A stretch of 64,000 bases of DNA from Candidatus Amarolinea dominans (GTDB taxonomy: Bacteria > Chloroflexota > Anaerolineae > SSC4 > Amarolineaceae). The stretch is taken from NCBI GenBank assembly GCA_016719785.1, contig JADJYJ010000035.1:124001-188000 (forward strand), written 5' to 3'. Positions within the stretch are counted from its first letter, which is position 1. Each line of letters starts with the position of its first letter. Positions 48,996 through 57,248 of the stretch are shown here, piece by piece. The notes below the pieces were generated by a model. The model was not told the origin of the DNA, ran no database searches, and saw only the letters and a list, made by a program, of their open reading frames with translations. The position numbers were made by a program, and so were the translations under genes.

Positions 48996-49066
48996 GCCCA
49001 ACGTTCCGCGTAACCCGCGTGGCCTCTGCTACGCTTCGGCCACGTCGGGTTCACGCGGTGTTAGCC
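48996..49066 (-). mobile_element. Integron attC-like site 4 (71 bp)
   Basis: On the minus strand the site runs from GGCTAAC to GTTGGGC (49002-48996). CCGCGT-AACCCG-CGTGGCC pairs with GGCCACG-t-CGGGTT-c-ACGCGG with two unpaired bases on one strand, the usual extrahelical-base pattern of attC. The first box has one deviation from RYYYAAC. It begins 28 bp after the stop of the ABC permease gene. Confidence 0.78.
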
Positions 49067-49093
49067 CGCCCCCTCAGCGGTCATTATGCACAA

Positions 49094-49867
49094 CTAATGC
49101 GTTTGGTCTGCCCACTCCCACCAGAGGAGAGTGCCAACAAGTCCAGCGACGCTGGTCAGAATGACAACCACATAACTGACCATTCCAAGGTCTTCACCTT
49201 GAACGTACAAAGCGGGCACAGACCAGGGAAAGTATTCTCCCCATCCGGCGGCATTGGTGAGTTGCGCCAGGACCATGGCAAGTATCATCACGCCGATTGG
49301 CGGCAAATAACCATGCCATGCGCTTGCCGCGAACGCGATCGGCGTTACGAGTGCGATGGTTAAACATGCGCCTGCAACTACCATAGCCCCGCTTTGTAGA
49401 AAAACCTGTGACGATACTTGCGGAAGTTTCAATGCCGTGCCAATCAAGAGAGTAATGAGACAGGTGGTTGCAGTCACTGCGGTTGACCAAATCGCAATCA
49501 CGATGAATTTACTCAAAACAATGGTGAATCGCGCAGTCGGCAGCGCCAGCAAATCTTTTACCGTTCGGTCAGAATACTCACGACCGAACACCCAACTGGC
49601 AATGAGACCAAAAAGAAAGGCGCCGCCTGCTCCAACTGCCAGTGTAAGAAATCGAAGATACGTTGGCCAGTCGGCGGCGCCCATCGTCAGTTGTGCTTTG
49701 GCGCTGATCAGTCCAACGCGGCGCGCCATTTCAGGATCTTTCAGGACGATCATAAAGAATCCGCCGCCTAACGGAACCATCGCAAATCCAAGCGCAGTAA
49801 ACAATGGCATTTTGGATCGGCGCGCTTTGAGAAATTCGACCCAGATTGCCTGAGCGAGGTTATTCAT
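49094..49867 (-). CDS. ABC-2-type transporter permease
   Basis: This 257-residue protein has six membrane segments, beginning with LFTALGFAMVPLGGGFFMIV and ending with VILTSVAGLVGTLLWWEW. GREYSDRTVKDLLALPTARF is the pattern of BcrB/ABC-2-like permeases. Together with the upstream ATPase it would form an exporter of the bacitracin or antibiotic-resistance type; the substrate is unknown. It overlaps the ATPase gene by 4 bp. Its stop lies 28 bp before attC-like site 4, so the pair may be a two-gene cassette. Confidence 0.85.
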   Translation of the reverse strand: MNNLAQAIWVEFLKARRSKMPLFTALGFAMVPLGGGFFMIVLKDPEMARRVGLISAKAQLTMGAADWPTYLRFLTLAVGAGGAFLFGLIASWVFGREYSDRTVKDLLALPTARFTIVLSKFIVIAIWSTAVTATTCLITLLIGTALKLPQVSSQVFLQSGAMVVAGACLTIALVTPIAFAASAWHGYLPPIGVMILAMVLAQLTNAAGWGEYFPWSVPALYVQGEDLGMVSYVVVILTSVAGLVGTLLWWEWADQTH

Positions 49868-50790
49868 CTTGCGCCTCCTTCCTCCATGCCGACAAGTCGC
49901 AGAAAATAATGCTCCAGGTCTTCTTCTTCGACATTGAGCATGGTCGGCGCATGACCTGCGTTTACAAGTCGAATCGCAATATCATCTGGTCGTTTGATTG
50001 CCATATCGTTCTTCATCTCGATTGTCCCATCCGAAATAATATCGGCGGAGAATCCAGCATTCACAAGCACTGCACGCGCCGCCTGATTATCTCGTGTGCG
50101 AATGACAAGTTGTCGCCGCCGATTGCGTTCAAGTTCATCCACATCGAGTTCCTGCAACAATCGCCCTTGATGAATAATGCCAATACGTTTCGCCAGCCGC
50201 GACACTTCACCCAGATTGTGACTCGACATGAAAACAGTAACGCCCTGTTTTGTCGTTAACTCGATCAAGAGATTGCGGATTTCAACAATCCCTGCTGGGT
50301 CCAAGCCATTGGCTGGTTCGTCAAGGATGATGAGTTCCGGATTGTGCAACAGCGCCTTAGCGAGACCGAGACGCTGTGCATTGCCATGCGATAACGTGTT
50401 CGTGCGTCGATCCGCATATGCGTGCAAACCCAGTTGTCCGATAACGCGATCAACCGCTTGCGGTTCGGTGCCAGGACGAAGACGCCGCATCGCTTCCAGA
50501 TTTTCGCGTACGGTGAGTTCTGGATAGGCGTCCGCAGTCTCAACCAAATATCCAACCGAGCGCCATGGTTTTCTCTCGCCAACGCGAACCCGCGTACTTA
50601 GCACATGCGCTTCACCTGATGTTGGTTTGACCATTCCAAGTAACAGGCGAATCGTCGTTGTTTTGCCTGCGCCATTAAGACCCAGGAACGCGTAGATTTC
50701 GCCTTTGGCAACGCGCAAAGACAAGTCATCAACGGCGGTGACATTGCCGTATCGTTTCACAAGGTTGTTCGTTTCGATGACCGTGTGCAT
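49864..50790 (-). CDS. ABC transporter ATP-binding protein (BcrA-like)
   Basis: This 308-residue ATPase has Walker A GLNGAGKTTTIRLL, the signature LSHGNAQRLGLAKALL (LSHGN in place of LSGGQ), Walker B LIILDEPANGLDPAGI, and the H-loop MSSHNLGEV. The last ~90 residues are a C-terminal extension typical of BcrA-type ATPases. It pairs with the permease that follows and overlaps it by 4 bp. The homopolymer-rich stretch upstream (50816-50990) prevents a promoter being read. Confidence 0.92.
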   Translation of the reverse strand: MHTVIETNNLVKRYGNVTAVDDLSLRVAKGEIYAFLGLNGAGKTTTIRLLLGMVKPTSGEAHVLSTRVRVGERKPWRSVGYLVETADAYPELTVRENLEAMRRLRPGTEPQAVDRVIGQLGLHAYADRRTNTLSHGNAQRLGLAKALLHNPELIILDEPANGLDPAGIVEIRNLLIELTTKQGVTVFMSSHNLGEVSRLAKRIGIIHQGRLLQELDVDELERNRRRQLVIRTRDNQAARAVLVNAGFSADIISDGTIEMKNDMAIKRPDDIAIRLVNAGHAPTMLNVEEEDLEHYFLRLVGMEEGGAR

Positions 50791-50815
50791 TTTGTCCTGA
50801 ACAGCGGTAGTTAAT

Positions 50816-50990
50816 CATTGGGGGTTGGGGATATGGGGGGGGGAGCCCAAAGTTTTTTTGCGCCGGGTGGCCCGCGGCCACACACCCGGAGAAAACCCCG
50901 TTCCCCCCCCGCTGTTGATGAAAACCCCCCAGAGGGGGCGCGGCCCCGCGACTTGGGGGGGGCCCCCTAAAGAAAAGGCCGGGCCTGCCT
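50816..50990. other. Homopolymer-rich anomalous stretch
   Basis: This 175-bp piece is crowded with homopolymers (G9 at 50835-50843, T7 at 50853-50859, C8 at 50903-50910, G8 at 50955-50962) and has no credible coding or repeat structure. It looks like low-quality consensus, such as read ends at a join, more than like natural sequence. Confidence 0.5.
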
Positions 50991-50994
50991 CTGT

Positions 50995-51831
50995 TTACCT
51001 TTGCAAAGGCTGCCATTTCCATCTTCTATCCTGCTTGGTGATATGCCCTAAACTGGGAAACGGAGAAAAATGAAAAGCCAGGACCAAGGCGTTTTGCTCT
51101 GCTGCACGTGGATAAATGGCTTGTCTGGTCGCAACTGTCTGCTCAGGAATTTGGTCTAGCTGAGAATACCATTCTGGATATTCAATCTGGATTGGATGGA
51201 GGGCGACATCAACCATATCAAGCAGGTATTCTCCACGTGACGCAACCTCAACGGCTATATGTCCGGTGGTATGTCCCGGCGCAGCAATAACCCGAATACC
51301 AGGAACAATCTCGGTTTCTTTATCAAGCGTCTGGAGTTGTCCGGCAAGTGGCGGAAGTTTCTGGCGGGCAATGCTGGCCGCCCACTCAGAAGACTCCCTC
51401 AGAGTTGTCTCTGTGGTCCAAAAATCCCATTCATCCCGCCACATATAATACGTGGCCTCTGAAAATGTTACATTCCCCGTGCCATCAACACATCCACCAA
51501 TATGGTCGGCATGGCCATGTGTAAGAATCACGGTGTCAATGTCTTGTGGCTGAAAGCCTTCCTCGCGTAGTAGTGGCAATAACTGCCCTCCGTATTCGCT
51601 GCCCGTTCCAAAACCGGTGTCAACCAGTACGACATTGTTCGGTGTTTTGATAAGCAGACAGGTCCACGTAGAAGGTAAATAGTCAGGTTCATGACCATAG
51701 CGTTGGAGGACTTGCAGGAGTTCATCTTCTGGGGCGTTGGCGAATAACATATGGGCATTGCCGACAAAGCCCCCGTCATTGACGACCAAACATTGAAAAT
51801 CTCCAATTTTAAGACGATAGCTGTCCCCCAT
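50995..51831 (-). CDS. Metallo-beta-lactamase-fold hydrolase
   Basis: This 278-residue enzyme has the MBL-fold motifs: VVLVDTGFG, the metal ligands in LTHGHADHIGG, and AAPGHTTGHIAVEV, with a later Asp in DMVDVALHP and H-F-S near the C terminus. Members of this kind include lactonases, glyoxalase II-like and alkylsulfatase-like hydrolases; the substrate cannot be assigned. It lies inside the accessory island on the same strand as the cassette genes. The region just upstream holds a core-like GTTGGGC box (51887-51881 on the minus strand). Confidence 0.85.
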   Translation of the reverse strand: MGDSYRLKIGDFQCLVVNDGGFVGNAHMLFANAPEDELLQVLQRYGHEPDYLPSTWTCLLIKTPNNVVLVDTGFGTGSEYGGQLLPLLREEGFQPQDIDTVILTHGHADHIGGCVDGTGNVTFSEATYYMWRDEWDFWTTETTLRESSEWAASIARQKLPPLAGQLQTLDKETEIVPGIRVIAAPGHTTGHIAVEVASRGEYLLDMVDVALHPIQIEYPEWYSQLDQIPEQTVATRQAIYPRAAEQNALVLAFHFSPFPSLGHITKQDRRWKWQPLQR

Positions 51832-51880
51832 TCTCCTACTCCTTAAAATGTTCTCTCGCTTCGCGGTTTGTCATTTGGCC

Positions 51881-51887
51881 GCCCAAC
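51881..51887 (-). mobile_element. Possible remnant attC core box upstream of the MBL gene
   Basis: GTTGGGC preceded by GGCGC on the minus strand fits an attC R' box. No matching R'' box or convincing inner complementarity was found, so this may be a degenerate site behind the hicBA genes or chance. Confidence 0.3.
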
Positions 51888-51997
51888 GCGCCCCGCTTGA
51901 AACACCGCCGGTGGACGGGCATCCTCAGATTGACGGCGAACGGTGGAGTGCCGCCCGTCGCACGATCGCACATTTTCGCCATCCGCAATACCCGTGT

Positions 51998-52222
51998 TTA
52001 GAGTTCGTCCTGCAACTCCTCATGTGAAATGTCGCAATCGCGCAGTATTTGAGCGAGTAAACCACGTCCAATGGTTTCCCCACGATGCACCGGTACTACC
52101 GTGCCGCGCCCATCTGCGTGTCGGAGGAAATGATGACTGCCCTTGATGCGGATCACGTCGAAGCCCAACTTGCGCAAGGCCTTGATGAGTTGCGCACCGG
52201 AGACTGAAGAAAACGTACTCAT
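51998..52222 (-). CDS. hicA: HicA-type toxin
   Basis: This 74-residue protein has the HicA double-stranded-RNA-binding-like fold: SGAQLIKALRKLGFDVIRIKGSHHFLRHADGRGTVVPVHRGETIGRGLLAQILRDCDIS, including the active-site His of GSHHF. HicA cleaves mRNA in a translation-independent manner. It overlaps hicB by 4 bp in the order hicB-hicA. It is the only complete TA pair seen in the window. Confidence 0.9.
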   Translation of the reverse strand: MSTFSSVSGAQLIKALRKLGFDVIRIKGSHHFLRHADGRGTVVPVHRGETIGRGLLAQILRDCDISHEELQDEL

Positions 52223-52428
52223 GCCATGACCGCCACGCGTTGTATCCCAATGAATTCATTGGTTATGGGTTCCTGAACCTCCAGGCAGAGCTCGATCGCC
52301 TCCTTGATGCGCTTCATCAGGACATCCAACGATTTCGCTTGGGTATGACAACCGCGTAACGCGGGCACGGAGGCTACAAAGTAGCCATCTTCATCCTTCT
52401 CGATCATCACGCTGAATTCTCGCATCAT
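52219..52428 (-). CDS. hicB: HicB-type antitoxin
   Basis: This 69-residue protein has REFSVMIEKDEDGYFVASVPALRGCHTQAKSLDVLMKRIKEAIELCLEVQEP, the HicB fold with P-A-L-R-G-C at the turn. HicB blocks HicA and usually represses the operon. It has no extra DNA-binding C-terminal domain. ATG 52428 follows GGAGA at a normal spacing. The hicBA pair sits at the right end of the accessory island, next to the core fusA2 gene. Confidence 0.85.
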   Translation of the reverse strand: MMREFSVMIEKDEDGYFVASVPALRGCHTQAKSLDVLMKRIKEAIELCLEVQEPITNEFIGIQRVAVMA

Positions 52429-52540
52429 GTTTCCCGTCTCCAAGGTTGTAAGGCTCTATCGCTGTCTACGCTCTATCCTACCACGACTTGCGCCTCTGCG
52501 CTAGCGGATTCAAGAAGTTCGGAAGAAGGTGAGGCTCTAC

Positions 52541-52581
52541 CTAAAAGGCGGCGCGTGCCGGCAATTGCCGGACGCGCCGCC
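52541..52581 (-). terminator. Terminator of the EF-G-like gene
   Basis: GGCGGCGCGT (52547-52556) pairs with ACGCGCCGCC (52572-52581), with an inner palindrome CCGGCAATTGCCGG. On the minus strand TTTT (52546-52543) follows. Confidence 0.8.
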
Positions 52582-52666
52582 CATCTTATCACGGAGAGCG
52601 CAGAGAGCGCCCAGGTTCCGATTCCCGCGGCGTTCTCCGCGCCCGCTGCGGTAAAAAATCCGCTCC

Positions 52667-54745
52667 CTATTCCTTCTCGGCCGCCTCGCGCTTGGCCTCG
52701 GCAATGATCGCCTCGGCCGCGTGCGCCGGCACCACTTCATAGTGTGAGACCGACATGGTGAAGACGCCGCGCCCCTGGGTGATCGAACGCAGGTCCGTGG
52801 CATAGCGTTGCATCTCAGCCAGCGGCACCTGGGCGGTCACAATGCTGCGCCCCCGCTCCTGGGTCATGCCATGCACACGAGCGCGCTTGGTGTTGATGTC
52901 GCCCAGCACATCGCCCATGTACTCGTCCGGCACCGTGATGGCTACGTCCATGATCGGCTCCAGCAGCACAGGGTTGGCCTGCTGAAGCGCGGCCTTGAAG
53001 GCTTCGCGGCCGGCCACCTGGAAGGCAATATCCTTCGAGTCCACCGGGTGCATCTTGCCATCGAATACTTCCGCCCGCACATCCACCACCGGATACCCGG
53101 CGATGGCGCCCGATTCCAACACCGACTTGATACCCTTTTCGATGGAGGAGAAGAAGGAGTTGGCAATGACGCCGCCGAAGACGCGATCGGTGCTGAACTC
53201 GAAACCGGCGCCACGCGCCAGGGGTTTGACCTCCAAGTGTACCTCGCCAAACTGACCGGCCCCGCCCGTCTGCTTCTTGTGGCGATACATGGCGCTGGCG
53301 TTCTTGGTGATTGACTCCTGGTACGGCACCTTGGGAATGCTGGTCTCGACGCCAACCCCGAACTTCGATTCCATGCGGCGGATGGCAATATCAATGTGTG
53401 TGTCGCCCATGCCTTCGAGGATGGTCTGCTGAGTGGTCAGTTCCTGGCGCCAGCGCAGGGTGGGGTCTTCTTCGCTCAGGCGAGCGAGTGCCGGCCCCAA
53501 CTTGGCAGAATCGGTCTTGGTTCTGGGCGAAATCGCCACTGAGAAGAGCGGGCTCGGATAGCTCGGCTTCGCCATCTGGATCTGGGCCGACTTTTCGCAC
53601 AGGGTGTCCGACGTCGTCGTGGCGGTCAACTTGGCCACCGCGCCAATGTCACCGGCAACCACCGCGTCCACATTGGTGTGCTGTTCGCCACGCGGTATGA
53701 AAAGCTGCGGAATGCGCTCTTCTGCCTGGCTACGCGGGTTGAACGCCCGTGAATCAGAGTGCATAGTGCCCGAGAAGACACGGAAGAAGGTCACGCGGCC
53801 GACATAGGGATCGGCGACGGTCTTGAAGACGAGGGCGACCAGGGGGCCAGCGGGGTTTGGCGCCAGCATGATGGTTTCCTCGGTGGACACCTTGACAGCC
53901 GCGGTTGCGGCCGCGTCCGCGGGCGAAGGCGCCAATTGCACCAGCGCGTCCATCAAGGCTTGGACGCCCAGGTTGGCGCTGGCCGCGGTACACATCACGG
54001 GAATGATGGAGCCAGCGCGGATACCGAGGCTAAGACCCAACTGGATTTCCTCGGGCGTCAGTTCTTCGCCTTCGAGGTATTTCATGATCAGGTCGTCGTT
54101 GCCTTCGGCGGCGGCTTCGATCAGCTGTGTGCGTGCCTTTTCAACCTCGGCCTTCAGGTTGGCCGGAATATCCTGCACATCACCCTTGGAGCCAACGAAG
54201 GCCTTCATCTGCATGAGGTCAACCACGCCCTGGAAGTCATGCTCCTTGCCGATGGGGACCTGCAAGGCCACGATGGCGCCGGCAAAGTGTTCGCGCAACG
54301 ATTGCAGGGCCTTCTCGAAATTGGCGTTCTCGCGGTCCATCTTGTTGACCACGATCAAACGTGGTAAGTTACGCTCATTGAGGTAACTCCAGGTCAACTC
54401 AGTACCCACTTCTGCTCCGGCCACCGCATCCACCATGACAAGGCCGGCATCGGCCACGGCCACGGCCGCGACCACATCGCCTGCAAAATCGGCGTAACCC
54501 GGCGTGTCAAGCACGTTGATCTTGCTGCCCTTCCATTCACATGGAATCACCGACGTGTTGATCGAAACGTGGCGCCGCTTCTCTTCATCGTCCCAGTCCG
54601 AAACGGTTGTGCCATCTTCAACCCGGCCGAGGCGTGTCGCGACGCCCGTATCAAAGAGCATCGCCTCACTGAGAGACGTTTTGCCGCAACCACTGTGCCC
54701 AACCAGGGCGATGTTGCGGATATTCTTCGTCGGAAAAGTCCCCAT
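52667..54745 (-). CDS. EF-G-like translational GTPase (FusA2 type)
   Basis: This 692-residue GTPase has the EF-G domain order. G1 is GHSGCGKT (16-23), then DTPGYADFAGD (G3), NKMDRE (G4), and later domains with IRRMESKFGVGVET and SITQGRGVFTMSVSHYEVVP. The G1 loop HSGCGKT and the shorter switch region are typical of EF-G-like (FusA2) proteins and not of canonical EF-G, whose G1 is AHIDAGKT. It has a role in translation or stress that is not well defined. ATG 54745 has GGAGG upstream; the longer frame to 54856 has no supporting site. Confidence 0.9.
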   Translation of the reverse strand: MGTFPTKNIRNIALVGHSGCGKTSLSEAMLFDTGVATRLGRVEDGTTVSDWDDEEKRRHVSINTSVIPCEWKGSKINVLDTPGYADFAGDVVAAVAVADAGLVMVDAVAGAEVGTELTWSYLNERNLPRLIVVNKMDRENANFEKALQSLREHFAGAIVALQVPIGKEHDFQGVVDLMQMKAFVGSKGDVQDIPANLKAEVEKARTQLIEAAAEGNDDLIMKYLEGEELTPEEIQLGLSLGIRAGSIIPVMCTAASANLGVQALMDALVQLAPSPADAAATAAVKVSTEETIMLAPNPAGPLVALVFKTVADPYVGRVTFFRVFSGTMHSDSRAFNPRSQAEERIPQLFIPRGEQHTNVDAVVAGDIGAVAKLTATTTSDTLCEKSAQIQMAKPSYPSPLFSVAISPRTKTDSAKLGPALARLSEEDPTLRWRQELTTQQTILEGMGDTHIDIAIRRMESKFGVGVETSIPKVPYQESITKNASAMYRHKKQTGGAGQFGEVHLEVKPLARGAGFEFSTDRVFGGVIANSFFSSIEKGIKSVLESGAIAGYPVVDVRAEVFDGKMHPVDSKDIAFQVAGREAFKAALQQANPVLLEPIMDVAITVPDEYMGDVLGDINTKRARVHGMTQERGRSIVTAQVPLAEMQRYATDLRSITQGRGVFTMSVSHYEVVPAHAAEAIIAEAKREAAEKE

Positions 54746-54895
54746 CAATCCTCCACTGATACGTCCGTTTTCTGTTATGACCTTAACTGCCCACCCATTT
54801 TTGATATCGAACATGGGTCCTGCTGGCAGCGTCGTGTTGAGGTCAGGTGCGTGCATGATATGCCGCCAGCTTGATAGGCTGACGGCAACAACTGA

Positions 54896-54924
54896 ATTTT
54901 AACCGAGAATACAAAAAATGTCAA
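54896..54924 (-). promoter_or_regulatory. Promoter of the EF-G-like gene
   Basis: On the minus strand TTGACA (54924-54919) and TAAAAT (54901-54896) have a 17-bp spacer. The leader is about 144 nt. Confidence 0.75.
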
Positions 54925-55036
54925 TCATGATACGAATCAGGGGCGCCCATGCGGTAACCGGTGCGTTCCGTCATTCGTTATGAGGCTGTCACCCTTGGTT
55001 CCTGCCTGGCAACCAGCATCAGCTTCCGTGTACAAC

Positions 55037-55083
55037 AGCCCACGCAAGTGGGCTTCGCAGTCGTTGCAGCGACTTGCAGTCGC
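55037..55083. repeat. Paired-hairpin dispersed repeat, copy 2
   Basis: AGCCCAC-GCAA-GTGGGCT (55037-55054) and GCGACT-TGC-AGTCGC (55069-55083) form the same pair of hairpins as at 36879-36925, in inverted order. The stems keep pairing despite base changes (AGTCCAC in one copy, AGCCCAC in the other), which is compensatory change. It lies in the 508-bp gap before mreB, left of its promoter. Confidence 0.75.
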
Positions 55084-55106
55084 CGGGCGCGTTTGCTCAT
55101 CGGCGT

Positions 55107-55135
55107 TTTACGTATCACATGGCACATGGTATAAT
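55107..55135 (+). promoter_or_regulatory. Promoter of the mreB cluster
   Basis: TTTACG at 55107-55112 and TATAAT at 55130-55135 with a 17-bp spacer. The transcript start near 55142 leaves a leader of about 110 nt with a terminator-like hairpin. Confidence 0.7.
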
Positions 55136-55188
55136 GGCGCCGTCGCTGTGGTTGGCATAGCTGCCGCCCGGCCTGACCCCGACCCATA

Positions 55189-55218
55189 CGGCCCGACACG
55201 TCGGTGGGCCGATTTTTT
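55189..55218 (+). terminator. Terminator-like hairpin in the mreB leader
   Basis: CGGCCC (55189-55194) and GGGCCG (55206-55211) form a 6-bp stem with an 11-nt loop, followed by A and a run of six T (55213-55218). The downstream CGTCGGAGGAG contains the ribosome-binding site and could pair with CCGAC in the loop, which would give an alternative structure. Confidence 0.6.
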
Positions 55219-55253
55219 CGCCAAAATCTATCCCCGTCGGAGGAGAGTCCGAG

Positions 55254-56315
55254 TTGTTTAGCCCACTCAACTGGCTGTTAGGCCTGTTTTCCCTGGATAT
55301 CGGGATTGACCTGGGTACCGCCAATACCCTGGTCTGCGTCCGCAACCAGGGTATTGTCATCAACGAACCGTCTGTCGTGGCCATCGAGAAGAAAACCAAG
55401 AAAGTCCTGGCTATCGGCGCCGAGGCCAAGGAGATGGTTGGCCGCACGCCGGCCAACATTGTGGCGGTGCGCCCCTTGCGTGACGGCGTGATCTCCGATT
55501 TTGATGTCACCGAGCAAATGCTCCATCATTTCATTCGCAAAGTGCATGATCGCTCGCTGCTGCGCATCCCGCGTCCGCGCGTGGTGGTTGGCATCCCCAG
55601 CGGTGTCACCGAGGTTGAGAAACGCGCCGTACATGATGCGACCATCAGCGCCGGCGCGCGCGAGGCTTACCTGGTTGAGGAACCGATGGCGGCCGCCATT
55701 GGCGCCGGCCTCAAGGTGACCGAAGCCAAAGGCTCGATGATCGTTGACATTGGTGGCGGCACCACCGAAGTGGCAGTCATTGCCCTGGGCGGCATCGTCG
55801 TGGCCCGTTCCATTCGCGTGGCCGGTGATGAGATGGACGAAGACATCATCGCGTATGCCCGCCAGAAATACAACATGCTGATCGGTGATCGCACGGCCGA
55901 ACAAGCCAAGATTCAGGCCGGTTCCGCCTACCCCCTGGAGCAGGAGATCACCCACACGCTGCGCGGCCGTAATCTGATCACCGGACTGCCGGAGGGCATC
56001 GAGATCAGCAGCATCGAGATTCGCGAGGCCCTCCGTAACTCGGTCAGCGTCATTGTGGAAGCCGTCAAGTCTGCCCTGGACGACACCCCACCAGAACTGG
56101 TGGCCGACTTGATGAGCGGTGGCATTGTGTTGGCGGGTGGCGGCGCCCTGCTGCGTGGCCTGGCTCAACGCCTGAGCGAAGAAACCAAGATGCGCGTCTA
56201 CGCAGCGGACGACCCCATGACGTGTGTGGCCAAGGGCGCGGAGAAAATCCTGGAATCGCTGGAAGACCTGCGCAAGGTGTTGACCAGTATGCAGCGCGGC
56301 AGCACCATTCACTGA
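55254..56315 (+). CDS. mreB: Rod-shape-determining protein MreB
   Basis: MreB is the bacterial actin that guides lateral cell-wall synthesis. The 353-residue protein has the actin ATPase motifs: phosphate 1 DIGIDLGTANTLVCV, the connecting region with VVVGIPSGVTEVEKRAV, phosphate 2 MIVDIGGGTTEVAVI, and the adenosine motif GIVLAGGGALLRGL. It starts with TTG at 55254 after GGAGGAG. It heads a plus-strand run of eight genes for cell shape and division-site placement. Length and motifs are normal. Confidence 0.96.
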   Translation: MFSPLNWLLGLFSLDIGIDLGTANTLVCVRNQGIVINEPSVVAIEKKTKKVLAIGAEAKEMVGRTPANIVAVRPLRDGVISDFDVTEQMLHHFIRKVHDRSLLRIPRPRVVVGIPSGVTEVEKRAVHDATISAGAREAYLVEEPMAAAIGAGLKVTEAKGSMIVDIGGGTTEVAVIALGGIVVARSIRVAGDEMDEDIIAYARQKYNMLIGDRTAEQAKIQAGSAYPLEQEITHTLRGRNLITGLPEGIEISSIEIREALRNSVSVIVEAVKSALDDTPPELVADLMSGGIVLAGGGALLRGLAQRLSEETKMRVYAADDPMTCVAKGAEKILESLEDLRKVLTSMQRGSTIH

Positions 56316-56385
56316 TCCGCCCAGGAAGTCACCTGACAAATCTGAACGATAGACGCTGGTGAATCGCATCTATGCCTGAATTGAC

Positions 56386-57234
56386 ATGACTCAAGCCAAT
56401 CGACGCGCCACCCCGCGGCGCCTGTTCATCTTCGTGGGGGTCTGCGCCCTGCTCATGCTCCTCGACCTGAGCGGCCGACTGCTGGCGATCAAAGGGCTGA
56501 TCTTGCGGCCGGTGCTGCCCGTTCAATCTGGCTTGACCAGTCTGGCAGGAGGAGCCCGATCGGTCGTCAACCTGGTTCAGGACTTGGGTACCTTACGCCA
56601 ACGCAATCAGGACTTGCAGGAGTTGGCGGACCGCCTGACCGTGGAGAACGTGCGCTTACGCGACGTTGAAATCGAAGACGAGAACCTGCGCCGCCTGTTA
56701 GATTTTCGCCAGAGCAACCCCAACTTCGCAATGCGCGGCGGCCAGATCGTCGGGCGCGTGCTGGGCCGTGATCCCAATTTTCTGAAGTACCTGGTGATTG
56801 ATCTCGGCAGCGAGCAGGGCATCGCGCCGGGCATGCCGGTGATGAGCGATGTGGGGCTGGTCGGGCGCATCGTCGAGGTGAGCGCCAGCAGCGCGAAGGT
56901 GCTGCTCATCACCGACCCCGGCAGCGCAGTCAATGCCCTGGTGCAAGGCTCGCGTGTGTTGGGCGTGCTGCAGGGCGTAGACGGCGGCAACCCCCAGATC
57001 AAATACTTGACCCAGGATGCGGTCATCAGTCCCGGTGACATCGTGTTGACTTCGGGCCTGGGGGGCAGCCTGCCCAAGGGTTTGGTCATTGGCCAGATTC
57101 TCAAGGTGCGGCATCGAGATTACGAGATGTTCCAGGAGGCAGAGGTGCGTCCCACGGTCAACTTTGGGCGCCTCGAACTGGTCCTGGTCATCACTGACTT
57201 CACCGCGGCGGACGCAGGCTCAACGTCGCCCTGA
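56386..57234 (+). CDS. mreC: Rod-shape-determining protein MreC
   Basis: MreC links MreB to the periplasmic or extracellular cell-wall enzymes. The 282-residue protein has one N-terminal membrane segment (LFIFVGVCALLMLLDLSG), a coiled coil (about 60-105, TLRQRNQDLQELADRLTVENVRLRD), and the two beta-barrel domains with QIVGRVLGRDPNFLKYLVIDLGS, GMPVMSDVGLVGRIVEVS and DIVLTSGLGGSLPKGLVIGQI. It follows mreB after 70 bp and precedes mreD by 14 bp. Confidence 0.94.
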   Translation: MTQANRRATPRRLFIFVGVCALLMLLDLSGRLLAIKGLILRPVLPVQSGLTSLAGGARSVVNLVQDLGTLRQRNQDLQELADRLTVENVRLRDVEIEDENLRRLLDFRQSNPNFAMRGGQIVGRVLGRDPNFLKYLVIDLGSEQGIAPGMPVMSDVGLVGRIVEVSASSAKVLLITDPGSAVNALVQGSRVLGVLQGVDGGNPQIKYLTQDAVISPGDIVLTSGLGGSLPKGLVIGQILKVRHRDYEMFQEAEVRPTVNFGRLELVLVITDFTAADAGSTSP

Positions 57235-57248
57235 CTGGTAAACCGTGG

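Noticed and set aside
48710..49363. A 217-residue plus-strand frame across the attC region
   Set aside because: It runs through folded attC sites and into the antisense of a clear ABC permease, and has no recognisable motif.
46500..52500. An integron integrase near the attC sites
   Set aside because: No tyrosine-recombinase frame was seen on either strand in the island, so the term CALIN is used and not complete integron.
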